DNA of 64,000 nt from Algoriphagus alkaliphilus (GCF_900103735.1 NZ_FMXE01000003.1:124001-188000), one strand, 5' to 3'. Positions 53,372-63,036 are shown, counted from the first letter of the stretch. Notes: generated by a model not told the origin, from the sequence alone. Numbers and translations are program-made.

Positions 53372-53639
53372 GACTCGAGTTGTCAGCTATTCTAATTCTT
53401 CCACTCAAAAACCGGAGGCAATTCATAGGCTAGTAATTTTTAATGAAACCAATGAATTGGGATTCAATACCAAACCCGGTGGAATGAAATATATGCTAGA
53501 CAGTTATAACGATGAGGGTGTCTTTATCGGGTGGTTTGCCGTTTGAGGTGCCATTCCCAAACAAGTCGTTTTGTTAGAAGCAGGAAATAATGAGCTAAAA
53601 ATGGAGTTCTGTCATTCATTTTATTCAGAGGGCCACTAG
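53367..53639 (+). pseudogene. Possible decayed coding remnant
   Basis: A frame of 90 codons interrupted by one TGA near its middle (KYMLDSYNDEGVFIGWFAV, stop, GAIPKQVVLLEAGNNELKME), ending with TAG at 53637. Codon content resembles real protein and a single substitution would reopen it, but no start or family is recognised. It overlaps the repeat cluster at its left end, so it may equally be chance. Confidence 0.3.
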
Positions 53640-53649
53640 ATCCGGTGAA

Positions 53650-53690
53650 TAAAAAAAAATAATCCCCGCGTTTTTTAGAAGCGGGGATTC
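53650..53690 (-). terminator. Intrinsic terminator of the TolC-adaptor operon
   Basis: On the minus strand AATCCCCGC pairs with GCGGGGATT (53689-53681 with 53669-53661), followed by TATTTTTTTTT. It ends the transcript 25 bp after the adaptor stop, so no pump gene follows in this operon. Confidence 0.85.
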
Positions 53691-53715
53691 AATTTACTTG
53701 TAGGGAAGAATCAAA

Positions 53716-55035
53716 TTACTTCGCAGCAGTTGCTCCCGGTTTGGTAGGGGAGGCCATCTTTTTTACCGGATCTCCTTCTTTCAATTCCTTGCTTACAATG
53801 AAGTATGGGCCAGAAATAACTTCATCACCCTCTTTCAGACCTTCCAGAATTTCAATGTTTTCATAATCTGAAATTCCGGTTTTGACGGTTCTGATTTTTG
53901 CCACCCCATTTTCACTGACAAATACCAATTCCTTAGCTTTGGTGGTGCCTCCAGCCAAGGTGTCCATTTGGGTTTCTCGGGTGGTGACCGAACTGAGCGG
54001 TATGGCAAGTGCATTGGTTTTTGAGGTGGTGATGATTTCCACTGAGGCAGTCATACCGGGACGGAAAGGATATTTTTTCCCTTCCTTGACCAGGTCCACG
54101 TAAGAGCTGTTTAGAATTCTGATTTTCACTTTGAATTCTGTCACAGCGTCTGATGAATTTTTGGTGTTAGCGGTATTGGCGATACTGGTTACAATACCCT
54201 TGAATTTTTTTCCTGTAGAGGAGTAAGAATCCACGTCAATGATGGTGGTATCTCCGAGACTTAATCTCACAATATCATTTTCGTTGACATCTACTCTTAC
54301 TTCCATTCTGGAAAGATCCGCGATAGTCATCATTTGTGTACCCGCCATCTGCTGCGTGCCAACGACACGTTCACCTTGCTCTACCAGCAGGCTGGAAACA
54401 ATTCCGGAAACCGGTGAATTGACATTTGTCAATCGCAGATTCTCGGAAGCTTCGTTGACAGAGGCTTGGGAACTCTTAATGACAAACTCGGATGCGATTA
54501 CATTTTGCTTTGCAGCTTCCAGGTCTTTTTCAGCACCTATGTAATTTGCCCTTGCCGTTTCATAATCGGAATCAGAAATGGCTTTTTGCTCCCACAGGCC
54601 TTTTTGTCTGTTGTAATTAAGCTGAGCTTGCGCAAATTGGGCTTCAGAGCGCTGAAGAGTCGCTCTCGTCTGAGCCAAATTTGCCATTTGTTGGTTGAGA
54701 TTAGCTCTGCTTCGCTCCAAGGCTGAGACGAAGTTGTCAGGGCGAATTTTCACCAGGAGTTTTCCTACTTCTACAGAGTCACCCTCGGCTACGTTAAGTT
54801 CGATGATCTCACCGGCTACGTCCGGGGAAAGTTTTACCTCAATTTCAGGTTGGATTTCTCCGGAGGCACTGACCTTTTCGATAATGGCAGTTTTCTTTGC
54901 TGTGGAAAATTCCACTTCAGTTTCCTTTAATCCGCCTATCCAGCCTGCAGATCTTCCGATTACAGCAAGGACAATAATGAGACCGACTGCACCCAGAAGG
55001 TAATACAATAGTTTATTGGACTTTTTAGTAGCCAT
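53716..55035 (-). CDS. Efflux periplasmic adaptor (MacA/HlyD-type)
   Basis: A 439-residue membrane-fusion protein that bridges an inner-membrane pump and TolC. An N-terminal membrane anchor (about 8-32, YYLLGAVGLIIVLAVIG), a barrel-sandwich/lipoyl half (EIQPEIEVKLSPDVAGEIIELNV), a long alpha-hairpin (about 100-200, SRANLNQQMANLAQTRATLQ), the second lipoyl half (NVNSPVSGIVSSLLVEQGERV), and beta-barrel and membrane-proximal domains are visible. The architecture is closest to adaptors of ABC-type MacB systems. It follows the TolC gene by 3 bp and is closed by a terminator. Confidence 0.92.
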   Translation of the reverse strand: MATKKSNKLLYYLLGAVGLIIVLAVIGRSAGWIGGLKETEVEFSTAKKTAIIEKVSASGEIQPEIEVKLSPDVAGEIIELNVAEGDSVEVGKLLVKIRPDNFVSALERSRANLNQQMANLAQTRATLQRSEAQFAQAQLNYNRQKGLWEQKAISDSDYETARANYIGAEKDLEAAKQNVIASEFVIKSSQASVNEASENLRLTNVNSPVSGIVSSLLVEQGERVVGTQQMAGTQMMTIADLSRMEVRVDVNENDIVRLSLGDTTIIDVDSYSSTGKKFKGIVTSIANTANTKNSSDAVTEFKVKIRILNSSYVDLVKEGKKYPFRPGMTASVEIITTSKTNALAIPLSSVTTRETQMDTLAGGTTKAKELVFVSENGVAKIRTVKTGISDYENIEILEGLKEGDEVISGPYFIVSKELKEGDPVKKMASPTKPGATAAK

Positions 55036-55038
55036 GGT

Positions 55039-56391
55039 TTAGTTTAAGTTGATGGGGTTACCGAGATAAAAATCGAGCACTTTAATTCTGAAGATATAAG
55101 TATATTTTGCGTTGAGAAGGTCTGCCTGTGCATTAAACAAGTTGGCCTGTGCCACTTGAAAGTCTACAGAATTGATCGCACCAAGGTCAAAGCGCTGCTG
55201 TGAAACACGGAAAGATTCCTGAAGACTCTTGACGCGGACCAAGGAAGCCTCATAGGACAATTTGGACGCAACAGCATCGGTGTAGGCACTTTCAATATTT
55301 TGTCTGAGTTGATTCTTTGCTTCCTGAACCGTGACTTCGCTGATTGCTTTCTGCGCCCGGGCTCTCTGAATTGCTGATTTGTTGTTGAAATTAGAAAAAA
55401 CAGGGATGTTCAATTGAAGGTTGGCCGACTGGGAAACATTGTTTTGAATTTGTTCTCCAAAGGGTGTGATTTCCCGCTGATTAAATCCGGGCTGATCTAC
55501 ATAGTTGGAGAATAAATTTGCTCCGATTCCAAGTGTTGGGAGAAAAGCTCCTTTGGCAATCTTTACCTGGTATTCTGCGCTTTCAACTCCGGCTTCTGCT
55601 GCCTTGATTTCAGGCATCAATTCAACAGCGACCTCATAGATTGCATTCGGATCTTCGGAGACCATCGTTGAATTTTCGACATTAAACTCAGGCTCGATTA
55701 CATCAAAATCATCTTTAAAAGGGATCTGCATCGCCTGAGCCAGATTAAGTTTGGCGATTCTGTAATTGTTTTGCGCTCTGATCACTTCAAGTTGATTGCT
55801 TGAATTTTGAGATTGGAGATCCAGCTGATCGGAGATGGGTAAAGATCCCGCAGCGACTAGTTTGCTTGTTCGCTCAAATTGTTCTGTTGTTGTTTTTAGC
55901 TGATTGGCAGCAATTTTAACTTGCTCCCGGTTGAATACAACATTGATGAAGAGGTTAATAATATTCAATGTGATGTCGTTTCGGGTTGCTTCCAAATTGA
56001 ATACACCAGCCTCAAGATCCTTACGAGCTTGCGATATGGTATTATTGATTTGGTTCCCTCTAAAAATCGGAGCACTTGAGTTTGCAAATAAGTTGATGTT
56101 TCCAATCCGATTGTTTTCAAACAAGTTGGTCACTGGGTTGATCGAACGACCCCATCTATAGCCCGAACTTGCTCCTGTACTGAAAGATGGAATTCGCTGT
56201 CCTTGGCTTTGGAGGAGATTCGCTTCCGTGATCTGTTGGTTTAGCTCGGTCCTTTTTAATGTCAGGTTATTTTCCAACGCAATATCGACGCAAGTTTGAA
56301 GGTCGAAGGGTCCCACAGGTTGGTTGTTTTGGGCAAGCGAGAGGAAAGAGATCCCAATAGTGAGAATGACTCCCAGAAAAATTTTTGGCAT
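55039..56391 (-). CDS. TolC-family outer-membrane factor
   Basis: A 450-residue outer-membrane efflux channel protein with a signal peptide (IFLGVILTIGISFLSLA) and two related OEP repeats made of long helices (about 30-210 and 235-440), for example FEQTSKLVAAGSLPISDQLD and FRVSQQRFDLGAINSVDFQV in matching positions. Trimerisation gives a periplasm-spanning tunnel. It is the first gene of a two-gene operon with the adaptor. The cargo is unknown. Confidence 0.92.
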   Translation of the reverse strand: MPKIFLGVILTIGISFLSLAQNNQPVGPFDLQTCVDIALENNLTLKRTELNQQITEANLLQSQGQRIPSFSTGASSGYRWGRSINPVTNLFENNRIGNINLFANSSAPIFRGNQINNTISQARKDLEAGVFNLEATRNDITLNIINLFINVVFNREQVKIAANQLKTTTEQFERTSKLVAAGSLPISDQLDLQSQNSSNQLEVIRAQNNYRIAKLNLAQAMQIPFKDDFDVIEPEFNVENSTMVSEDPNAIYEVAVELMPEIKAAEAGVESAEYQVKIAKGAFLPTLGIGANLFSNYVDQPGFNQREITPFGEQIQNNVSQSANLQLNIPVFSNFNNKSAIQRARAQKAISEVTVQEAKNQLRQNIESAYTDAVASKLSYEASLVRVKSLQESFRVSQQRFDLGAINSVDFQVAQANLFNAQADLLNAKYTYIFRIKVLDFYLGNPINLN

Positions 56392-56431
56392 AGTTTGTTA
56401 GTTGGTTTGGTTATGATTTGGTCAAAATAGT

Positions 56432-57109
56432 TTATAAATCAATATCGGGAATATAAATTAACTCAGAAACCCATGGTAATGATTTCAGGTATTGGGCAGT
56501 AATTTCCCTGATGCCTGAGTCCATTTCAATAACATGACAAGCCACGTCATTTTTTCCCTTACGGGAAACAGACATCGTCGCGATATTGGTTTTTTCCTGA
56601 GCAATTACCCCGGAAATAAATGCGATCGCACCGGAGATATCGCTAGCCTTAATGATGAGGGTATGATTCTGTGCCGAAAAATTAGCTACAAAACCGTCCA
56701 ATTCTGCAATATTGATCACTCCACCCCCTAAGCTCTCTCCAACAACCTCCAATTCTATTTCTCCCTTTTTTAGGTTTAACTTGATGGTATTAGGATGGTG
56801 AATAGAGGAATTCCCGATCGATTTGAATTTGTAAATCAGGCCTTTTTCGGCGGCTATCTCCAAAGCGTCTTTGATTCTTGGGTCATCAGTATTGAAATCC
56901 ATCAAACCGCCCAAGATCGCCCTGTCGCTTCCGTGTCCTTCGTATGTCCTGGCGAAAGAATTATAAAAAGTAATATTTGCCTCGTCGGGCATACCCCCCA
57001 AAAGGCGTATGGCAGCACGGGCTATTCTGACCACACCCGCAGTATGCGAAGACGATGGTCCAATCATCACCGGTCCGATCATATCGAATACACTACTTTT
57101 GTTTGCCAT
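56432..57109 (-). CDS. sdaAB: L-serine dehydratase, beta subunit
   Basis: A 225-residue subunit of the iron-sulfur L-serine dehydratase that turns serine into pyruvate and ammonia. The N-terminal domain begins with the typical FDMIGPVMIGPSSSHTAG and carries RTYEGHGSDRAILGGLMDF; the C-terminal part (about 150-225) is an ACT domain (NHTLIIKASDISGAIAFISG, AQEKTNIATMSVSRKGKND). The catalytic [4Fe-4S] alpha subunit is not in this window and must be encoded elsewhere. The gene is divergent from the aminotransferase gene. Confidence 0.92.
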   Translation of the reverse strand: MANKSSVFDMIGPVMIGPSSSHTAGVVRIARAAIRLLGGMPDEANITFYNSFARTYEGHGSDRAILGGLMDFNTDDPRIKDALEIAAEKGLIYKFKSIGNSSIHHPNTIKLNLKKGEIELEVVGESLGGGVINIAELDGFVANFSAQNHTLIIKASDISGAIAFISGVIAQEKTNIATMSVSRKGKNDVACHVIEMDSGIREITAQYLKSLPWVSELIYIPDIDL

Positions 57110-57123
57110 AAGCCGCTTTCGTC

Positions 57124-57155
57124 CAATATTAATGCTAACACGTTTGCTGACTCAA
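57124..57155 (-). promoter_or_regulatory. Candidate promoter of the serine dehydratase gene
   Basis: On the minus strand TTG (57155-57153), 21 bases, and TAATATTG (57131-57124; seven of eight consensus positions) lie 15 bases before the ATG. A weaker match than the promoters at 24520 and 50767. Confidence 0.4.
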
Positions 57156-57274
57156 GATTAAGTTATTTTTTACTTTCTTTCCGCATTTAAAGACACTAAA
57201 GGTGGTTTTGTTTACTACTTTTAACAAGAGCCTAATAGAACAAACATTATTTCTGATCGTATACGGACACTTTT

Positions 57275-58078
57275 ATGAGCGAAATTGATACAGTTTATGT
57301 ATTCCTATCCACAGAACAAGCCTGGCGAAAGATGACCGACTTTCCGGTACCAAATCGGGCGATGAACTTTGGCGATGGTTTATTTGAAACGATGGTGTTT
57401 GATGGAGAAAAAATCAGATTTTTCAGCTTTCACTTAGATCGATTGATTCGAGGAATGAAAATGTTGAGACTGGAGGCTGATAAATCCGGTTTTGAGAAAT
57501 TGGAATCTTGGATTGCAGAAAAATATGCAGGCAAAAAGCTGAGGATTCGTTGGAATCTATTCAGAAGTGGATCCGGAAGATATACTCCTGAAACCAACCA
57601 ATCTTTTCAAACCTTACATTTTCAGGAATTAACCTTTGCACCAGCGGTCAAATCCCTTGCTTCCTTTGCTGAAAGTATTTCCCTTTACCCTTTTCCATGG
57701 AGTAGGTTTAAAACGCTCAACGCTCTTCCCTATGTCATGGCAGCACAGGAACGGGAGGACAGGAAGCTTGATGAACTGATTTTGCTGGATCATACCGGAA
57801 AAGTTGCCGAAGCGAGTGCCTCGAATATTTTTTGGAGAAAGGGGAAAAAAGTCTATACACCTGCATTGAATAGTGGGTGCATCGAAGGAGTGGGAAGACA
57901 GGCGATTATTTCTAAAATCCCCCGACTGATTACCGAAGGAGTTTTTGGTCCCAATGATCTTCTGAAGGCAGATCAGGTATGGGTGTCTAATGTGACCGGA
58001 GTAAGTTATTTGGAAAAAATCGATTCTTTAGAATTTTCTACCGACAAATGGGATCCCCTCACTGAGATTTTCCAATAA
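57275..58078 (+). CDS. Class IV PLP-dependent aminotransferase
   Basis: A 267-residue fold-type IV enzyme of the group containing branched-chain and D-amino-acid aminotransferases and 4-amino-4-deoxychorismate lyase (PabC). The N-terminal FGDGLFETMVFDG, the PLP lysine in FKTLNALPYVMAAQE, and AEASASNIFWRKG are typical. Length and the weak substrate-loop signature fit the PabC-like branch better than BCAT, but the choice is not certain. It is a single gene just upstream of the xylose operon. Confidence 0.85.
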   Translation: MSEIDTVYVFLSTEQAWRKMTDFPVPNRAMNFGDGLFETMVFDGEKIRFFSFHLDRLIRGMKMLRLEADKSGFEKLESWIAEKYAGKKLRIRWNLFRSGSGRYTPETNQSFQTLHFQELTFAPAVKSLASFAESISLYPFPWSRFKTLNALPYVMAAQEREDRKLDELILLDHTGKVAEASASNIFWRKGKKVYTPALNSGCIEGVGRQAIISKIPRLITEGVFGPNDLLKADQVWVSNVTGVSYLEKIDSLEFSTDKWDPLTEIFQ

Positions 58079-58097
58079 ATATGAGCTTCCCCGTTTT

Positions 58098-58132
58098 TTT
58101 GTGCAGACGTTTGCATCAAACTCTTATCTTTA
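58098..58132 (+). promoter_or_regulatory. Candidate xylose-operon promoter and operator
   Basis: A perfect palindrome GTTTG-CAT-CAAAC (58109-58121) lies just upstream of TATCTTTA (58125-58132), a near match to the -7 box, with TTTG at 58098-58101 (spacer 23). It is about 70-95 bp before the symporter start and could bind a sugar-responsive repressor. Confidence 0.45.
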
Positions 58133-58202
58133 ACGACCTTAATTTGTAAATTTTAAACTACAAGCACTTAACATTACCCAAAACCTCAATCAACCTACCT
58201 CC

Positions 58203-59846
58203 ATGCTATTAGAACCAATTGATTTAATAGTCTTCTTCGGCTATTGCTTCCTTATCATAGGAATGGGCATATATGTCTCCCGTGAGAAAAAAGGACACAT
58301 CAAAAACTCCTCTGATTACTTCCTTGCATCAAAGGCACTTCCCTGGTGGGCTGTTGGTGCCTCACTGATTGCTTCCAATATTTCCGCGGAGCAATTTATA
58401 GGTATGTCAGGTTCGGGCTTTGCGCTTGGACTTGCAATCTCTACCTATGAATGGATGGCGGCCGCTACACTCCTGGTAGTAGCGATCTTTTTTCTTCCTG
58501 TATATATGAAGAAGGGGATTTATACCATGCCTGGATTCCTGCTGGATCGGTACGATACACGTGTTCGGACGACGATGGCTGTCTTTTGGCTGTTGCTGTA
58601 TGTTTTTGTAAACCTTACCTCCGTTCTCTACCTGGGTGCACTGAGTCTCAATACAATTCTGAATGTTCCCCTGACGTATGGGATTGTGGGATTGGCACTT
58701 TTTGCCATGATCTATTCCATCTACGGCGGCCTTAAAGCAGTGGCCTGGACTGATGTGATTCAGGTCGTTTTTCTTATTGCAGGCGGTTTGGCTACGACTT
58801 ACATCGCCCTGCAAATGGTAGGAAGTGGTGATGCCTGGGATGGAATAGGTATTCTGAGAAAAGCCGCTCCGAAACACTTTTCTATGATTTTAAGTGAAGG
58901 CGAAATGATGATTCCTGACGGAAAAGGCGGGACACGCGATGCCTATGGAGATCTTCCTGGACTTTCCGTTTTGATTGGTGGAATGTGGATTACCAATTTG
59001 AGTTATTGGGGTTTCAACCAATACATCACACAGCGCGCCTTGGCAGCAAAGAGTTTGGATGAGGCCCAAAAAGGGATGATCTTCGCCGGATTCTTAAAGC
59101 TTTTGATGCCATTGATCGTGGTTGTACCTGGGATAGCAGCATATGTTATAGTCAAAGACGGAATTGATATCAGCTTTATCGAGTCAATGAAAGACCCGGT
59201 GACCGGTATTATCAAATCTGACCGGGCATATCCGACTTTGCTTCAGATTTTACCAACCGGATTGAAAGGTTTGGCCTTTGCAGCTTTGACAGCAGCGATT
59301 GTTTCCTCCTTGGCTTCCATGGCAAACAGTACTTCGACCATATTTACGATGGACATTTACAGTAAATATTTTGGAAAAGGTGCCTCTGAAACCAATCAGG
59401 TAAGAGTTGGAAGGATTACGGCAGTTGTGGCTTTTGTCATTGCTGCAATTGTAGCCCCGGCGCTGGGGCAGTTGGATCAGGCATTCCAGTTTATCCAGGA
59501 ATATACCGGATTCATTAGCCCCGGTGTTTTTGCGATTTTCTTCTTTGGCGTATTCTGGAAAAAAACCACGTCAAATGCCGCCTTGGTAGGTGCGGCTTTG
59601 AGTATTCCCTTATCAGTCGTATTGAAAATAGTTTTCCCTGCCTTGCCGTTCCTCGATAGAATGGGGGTTGTGTTCCTAGTATTGGCAGGCTTGATGATTA
59701 CAATCAGTTTGGTAGAGGGTAAAGGAAAAGACCATCCGAACAGCATTGACATCAACGCTGACCTTTTCAGTACGAGCACAGGTTTCAAAATCGGTGCGAT
59801 ATTAATTGCGGGAATTATTGCTGGCCTTTACACCATCTTCTGGTAA
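58203..59846 (+). CDS. Sodium/sugar symporter (SSS family), probably xylose
   Basis: A 547-residue SGLT-type transporter with about 14 membrane helices. Signatures include SSDYFLASKALPWWAVGASL, SNISAEQFIGMSGSGFA, IYSIYGGLKAVAWTDVIQVV and NLSYWGFNQYITQRALAAKS. It is the first gene of a unit with xylulokinase (10 bp gap) and xylose isomerase, so xylose is the likely substrate, though other sugars of the SGLT group are possible. Confidence 0.9.
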   Translation: MLLEPIDLIVFFGYCFLIIGMGIYVSREKKGHIKNSSDYFLASKALPWWAVGASLIASNISAEQFIGMSGSGFALGLAISTYEWMAAATLLVVAIFFLPVYMKKGIYTMPGFLLDRYDTRVRTTMAVFWLLLYVFVNLTSVLYLGALSLNTILNVPLTYGIVGLALFAMIYSIYGGLKAVAWTDVIQVVFLIAGGLATTYIALQMVGSGDAWDGIGILRKAAPKHFSMILSEGEMMIPDGKGGTRDAYGDLPGLSVLIGGMWITNLSYWGFNQYITQRALAAKSLDEAQKGMIFAGFLKLLMPLIVVVPGIAAYVIVKDGIDISFIESMKDPVTGIIKSDRAYPTLLQILPTGLKGLAFAALTAAIVSSLASMANSTSTIFTMDIYSKYFGKGASETNQVRVGRITAVVAFVIAAIVAPALGQLDQAFQFIQEYTGFISPGVFAIFFFGVFWKKTTSNAALVGAALSIPLSVVLKIVFPALPFLDRMGVVFLVLAGLMITISLVEGKGKDHPNSIDINADLFSTSTGFKIGAILIAGIIAGLYTIFW

Positions 59847-59856
59847 ATAATTGATT

Positions 59857-61365
59857 ATGAGAAAATTACTTTTAGGTATTGATATCGGAAGTTCCTCGGT
59901 GAAAGCCGCACTTTTGGATGCTGGTACAGGCAAGTCGATTGTATCCAAAGCTTTTCCTGAAGAAGAAATGACAATCAATGCACCTCAAACTGGTTGGGCC
60001 GAACAGGATCCGGAGATGTGGTGGAAGTATGTCAAGGAGACTATTGCTTATGTCACCAATAAAGCTGAAGTCAAAAAAGGCGAGCTAAAAGGTATCGGTA
60101 TTGCCTATCAAATGCATGGACTTGTATGCGTGGATAAGAATTTGAAAGTGCTCCGACCTTCGATCATCTGGTGCGACAGCCGGGCTGTTGAAATAGGCGA
60201 AAAGGCTTTTCAATCACTGGGGAAAGATTATTGCCTTCCTCATTTGCTTAATTCACCGGGAAATTTTACAGCCTCCAAACTTCGATGGGTAATCGAAAAT
60301 GAACCGGAACTTGCTTCCAAAATTCATAAAATCATGCTTCCGGGAGATTTCATCGCGATGAAGTTGAGCGGAGAAATTCTTACTTCCGAGACAGGTCTTT
60401 CCGAAGGGATTTTCTGGGATTTCATTGAGAATGGATTGAGTAAAAAGCTCCTCAAGCAAATGGATATTCCAAAAGAATGGATCCCTGAAGCTGTTCCTTC
60501 TTTTTCCGTTCAGGGAAAAGTCAGTAAAGAAGCGGCAAAAGAGACAGGCTTGGAATCAGGTGTTCCCATTTCTTATCGAGCCGGTGACCAACCCAACAAT
60601 GCGTTTTCCCTTCAGGTATTAAAACCCGGAGAATTGGCAACCACAGCGGGTACTTCGGGAACAGTCTATGGCGTGTGTGATTCACCCCTTTACGATCCTT
60701 TCTCACGTGTCAATACCTTCGTTCATGTCAACCATTCAAAGAAAAAGCCTTCTTACGGAGTATTACTTTGTGTAAATGGCACTGGCATTTTGAATTCCTG
60801 GCTTAAAAAAGTCATGGGAGGAAAGTGGATTGCCTATGAAGAGATGAACGCAATGGGAAGCGGTGCGCCAATTGGATCAGAGGGTTTGACATTCTTGCCC
60901 TTTGGAAACGGAGTGGAGCGGATTATGCAAAACAAAGCGGTAGGAGCTCACTTACTTGGTTTGGATCTCTTAAAGCATGATAAAAAGCATGTGGTCAGAG
61001 CGGCACAGGAAGGTATTGTTTCTTCATTGACGTTTGGATTTCGGATAATGAAAGACATGGGGATGAACCTGAAAACAGTGAAAGCCGGAAAGGCGAATAT
61101 GTTCTTGAGTCCATTGTTCAGAAAGACTTTCGTCCAAATGAATGAAGTTAATCTGGAGCTTTATGACACAGATGGTGCTCAGGGAGCTGCAAGAGGTGCC
61201 GGAATCGGCGCAGGAGTGTTTGCCTCAGAAAGTGAGGCTTTTGAAGGATTGAGTTTACTGGAGACATTGGAGCCCAATCCCAACTTTAGTCAGCCCTACC
61301 TTGATGCTTATTCGGCTTGGGAAGGCAAATTAAATGAATTACTAAAATCCGGTTTGGCCGGCTAA
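59857..61365 (+). CDS. xylB: Xylulokinase
   Basis: A protein of 502 residues from ATG 59857 (an in-frame TTG at 59851 is the alternative). FGGY-family kinase phosphorylating D-xylulose. The N-terminal ATPase motif LLGIDIGSSSVKAALLDAG, NAPQTGWAEQDPEMWW, IAYQMHGLVCVDKNLKVLRP and WCDSRA are characteristic, the catalytic aspartate lies in YRAGDQPNNAF, and the adenine-site loop TAGTSGTVYGV is present. It follows the symporter and precedes xylA by 34 bp. Confidence 0.94.
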   Translation: MRKLLLGIDIGSSSVKAALLDAGTGKSIVSKAFPEEEMTINAPQTGWAEQDPEMWWKYVKETIAYVTNKAEVKKGELKGIGIAYQMHGLVCVDKNLKVLRPSIIWCDSRAVEIGEKAFQSLGKDYCLPHLLNSPGNFTASKLRWVIENEPELASKIHKIMLPGDFIAMKLSGEILTSETGLSEGIFWDFIENGLSKKLLKQMDIPKEWIPEAVPSFSVQGKVSKEAAKETGLESGVPISYRAGDQPNNAFSLQVLKPGELATTAGTSGTVYGVCDSPLYDPFSRVNTFVHVNHSKKKPSYGVLLCVNGTGILNSWLKKVMGGKWIAYEEMNAMGSGAPIGSEGLTFLPFGNGVERIMQNKAVGAHLLGLDLLKHDKKHVVRAAQEGIVSSLTFGFRIMKDMGMNLKTVKAGKANMFLSPLFRKTFVQMNEVNLELYDTDGAQGAARGAGIGAGVFASESEAFEGLSLLETLEPNPNFSQPYLDAYSAWEGKLNELLKSGLAG

Positions 61366-61399
61366 GAATAACCTATTTACCTAAATAACCCAGAAAATC

Positions 61400-62713
61400 A
61401 TGGCTAAGACCTATTTTCCAAACATCGGAAAAATCCCATTTGAGGGAAAAGAAAGTGACAATCCGATGGCTTTCCGCTTTTATGATGAAAACCGGATCAT
61501 CGCCGGTAAAACCATGAAAGAGCATTTCAAATTTTCGATTGCCTATTGGCATTCCTTCTGTGGCACCGGTGGGGATCCATTTGGGCCGGGAACCATTGTA
61601 CATCCCTGGGATGCCAGTCCGGATCCGATTCAGCGTGCCAAAGACAAAATGGATGCAGCGTTTGAATTTATTTCCAAAATCGGGGCAGAGTATTACTGCT
61701 TTCACGATATCGACCTAATCGATGAGGGTTCAAGTCTGGCCGAATATGAGAAGCATTTGCAAATCATTTCTGACTATGCCTTGGAGCATCAGAAAGCCTC
61801 AGGAATAAAATTGCTTTGGGGAACTGCCAATGTATTCAGCAATCCCCGGTACATGAATGGGGCTTCGACCAACCCGAATTTTGACGTTTTGGCTTTTGCA
61901 GGCACCCAGGTTAAAAATGCCTTGGATGCTACGATCAAACTTGGCGGTGAAAATTATGTGTTTTGGGGTGGTAGAGAAGGCTATATGTCCTTGCTCAACA
62001 CTGACATGAAGCGGGAGACGGAACACTTGGCTAAATTTCTGACAATGGCTCGAGATTATGGGCGCAAGAATGGTTTCAAAGGAACTTTCTTTATCGAGCC
62101 AAAACCAATGGAACCAACCAAACATCAATATGATTTCGATGCTGCGACGGTTGTTGGATTTCTAAGACATCACGGCTTGGACAAAGATTTCAAATTGAAT
62201 CTGGAGGTAAATCATGCCACCCTTGCAGGGCATACGTTCCAGCATGAATTGCAAGTTGCAGCCGATGCAGACATGCTTGGAAGTATCGATGCCAACAGAG
62301 GTGACTATCAAAATGGCTGGGATACGGATCAGTTTGCACTCAACCTTCAGGAGCTTGCAGAATCGATGCTGGTCATCTTGACTTCCGGAGGTATCAAAGG
62401 TGGCGGAGTCAATTTTGATGCAAAAATCCGAAGAAATTCTACCGATCCTGATGACCTGTTCCTTGCCCATATCGGTTCGATGGATGCTTTTGCCAGAGGG
62501 ATGCTGATCGCAAGCGATATTTTGGAGAAGTCTGATTATCTCGAAAGAAGAAAGAATCGCTATGCAAGCTTTGACTCCGGAAAAGGAAAAGCATTTGAGG
62601 ATGGTAAACTCACTCTGGAGGACTTGAGAAGCTATGCTTTCGAAGTGGGCGAACCTGCTCAAATCAGCGGCAAACAAGAATATTTCGAAAACCTGATCAA
62701 CCGTTTTATTTGA
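61400..62713 (+). CDS. xylA: Xylose isomerase
   Basis: A 437-residue TIM-barrel isomerase converting D-xylose to D-xylulose, length typical of class II enzymes. Catalytic and metal-binding regions are intact: [12 protein letters not shown] (catalytic His), [58 protein letters not shown], and [20 protein letters not shown]. It closes the xylose operon and is followed by a strong terminator. Confidence 0.96.
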   Translation: MAKTYFPNIGKIPFEGKESDNPMAFRFYDENRIIAGKTMKEHFKFSIAYWHSFCGTGGDPFGPGTIVHPWDASPDPIQRAKDKMDAAFEFISKIGAEYYCFHDIDLIDEGSSLAEYEKHLQIISDYALEHQKASGIKLLWGTANVFSNPRYMNGASTNPNFDVLAFAGTQVKNALDATIKLGGENYVFWGGREGYMSLLNTDMKRETEHLAKFLTMARDYGRKNGFKGTFFIEPKPMEPTKHQYDFDAATVVGFLRHHGLDKDFKLNLEVNHATLAGHTFQHELQVAADADMLGSIDANRGDYQNGWDTDQFALNLQELAESMLVILTSGGIKGGGVNFDAKIRRNSTDPDDLFLAHIGSMDAFARGMLIASDILEKSDYLERRKNRYASFDSGKGKAFEDGKLTLEDLRSYAFEVGEPAQISGKQEYFENLINRFI

Positions 62714-62736
62714 TCAAACTAGTTAATGTAATTTTG

Positions 62737-62777
62737 AAAAGTCTGGCCAAAATCATTTGGCTGGACTTTTTCTTTTT
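62737..62777 (+). terminator. Intrinsic terminator after xylA
   Basis: A 15-base-pair stem, AAAAGTCTGGCCAAA (62737-62751) with TTTGGCTGGACTTTT (62756-62770) including two wobble pairs, followed by TCTTTTT. It ends the xylose operon. Confidence 0.85.
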
Positions 62778-62920
62778 CAGGGAGTTTACTCACCTTATTC
62801 ATATTTTTAAGAAGCGATTGCTTGAGTACCTTCTCAATTGTATGGTAATTTAAAACAATATGTATATCCGCTTTTCTACCAGTAACCCTATTAAATATCG
62901 TTTGAAGTTCCTTAGAACAT

Positions 62921-62952
62921 ACTGTGGACCGTCGACCGTTGACTGTGGACGA
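62921..62952. repeat. GTGGAC/GTCGAC short repeat
   Basis: ACTGTGGACCGTCGACCGTT followed by GACTGTGGACGA: two copies of GACTGTGGAC-type words flanking GTCGAC. This type of simple intergenic repeat is frequent in some Cytophagales genomes. No function apparent. Confidence 0.45.
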
Positions 62953-63036
62953 TTAGCCGCAACTTCTCAAGCATATTTCTTAATTTCTTGCAGGATTGCG
63001 GATAATCAGATAAAATAATTAAAATCAGACCCCATT

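Larger units (their letters stand above)
53193..53715. other. Repeat- and remnant-containing gap of about 520 bp
   Basis: Contains the GGCTTTAGCC repeat cluster (53289-53371), a decayed-looking frame (53367-53639) and the terminator of the adaptor gene. No intact gene seen. Confidence 0.55.
62714..63036. other. Gap between xylA and the GH9 gene
   Basis: A gap of 323 bp holding the xylA terminator at its left end and a short GTGGAC/GTCGAC repeat (62921-62952). No gene seen, and no promoter with both boxes was recognised before the GH9 gene. Confidence 0.55.
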
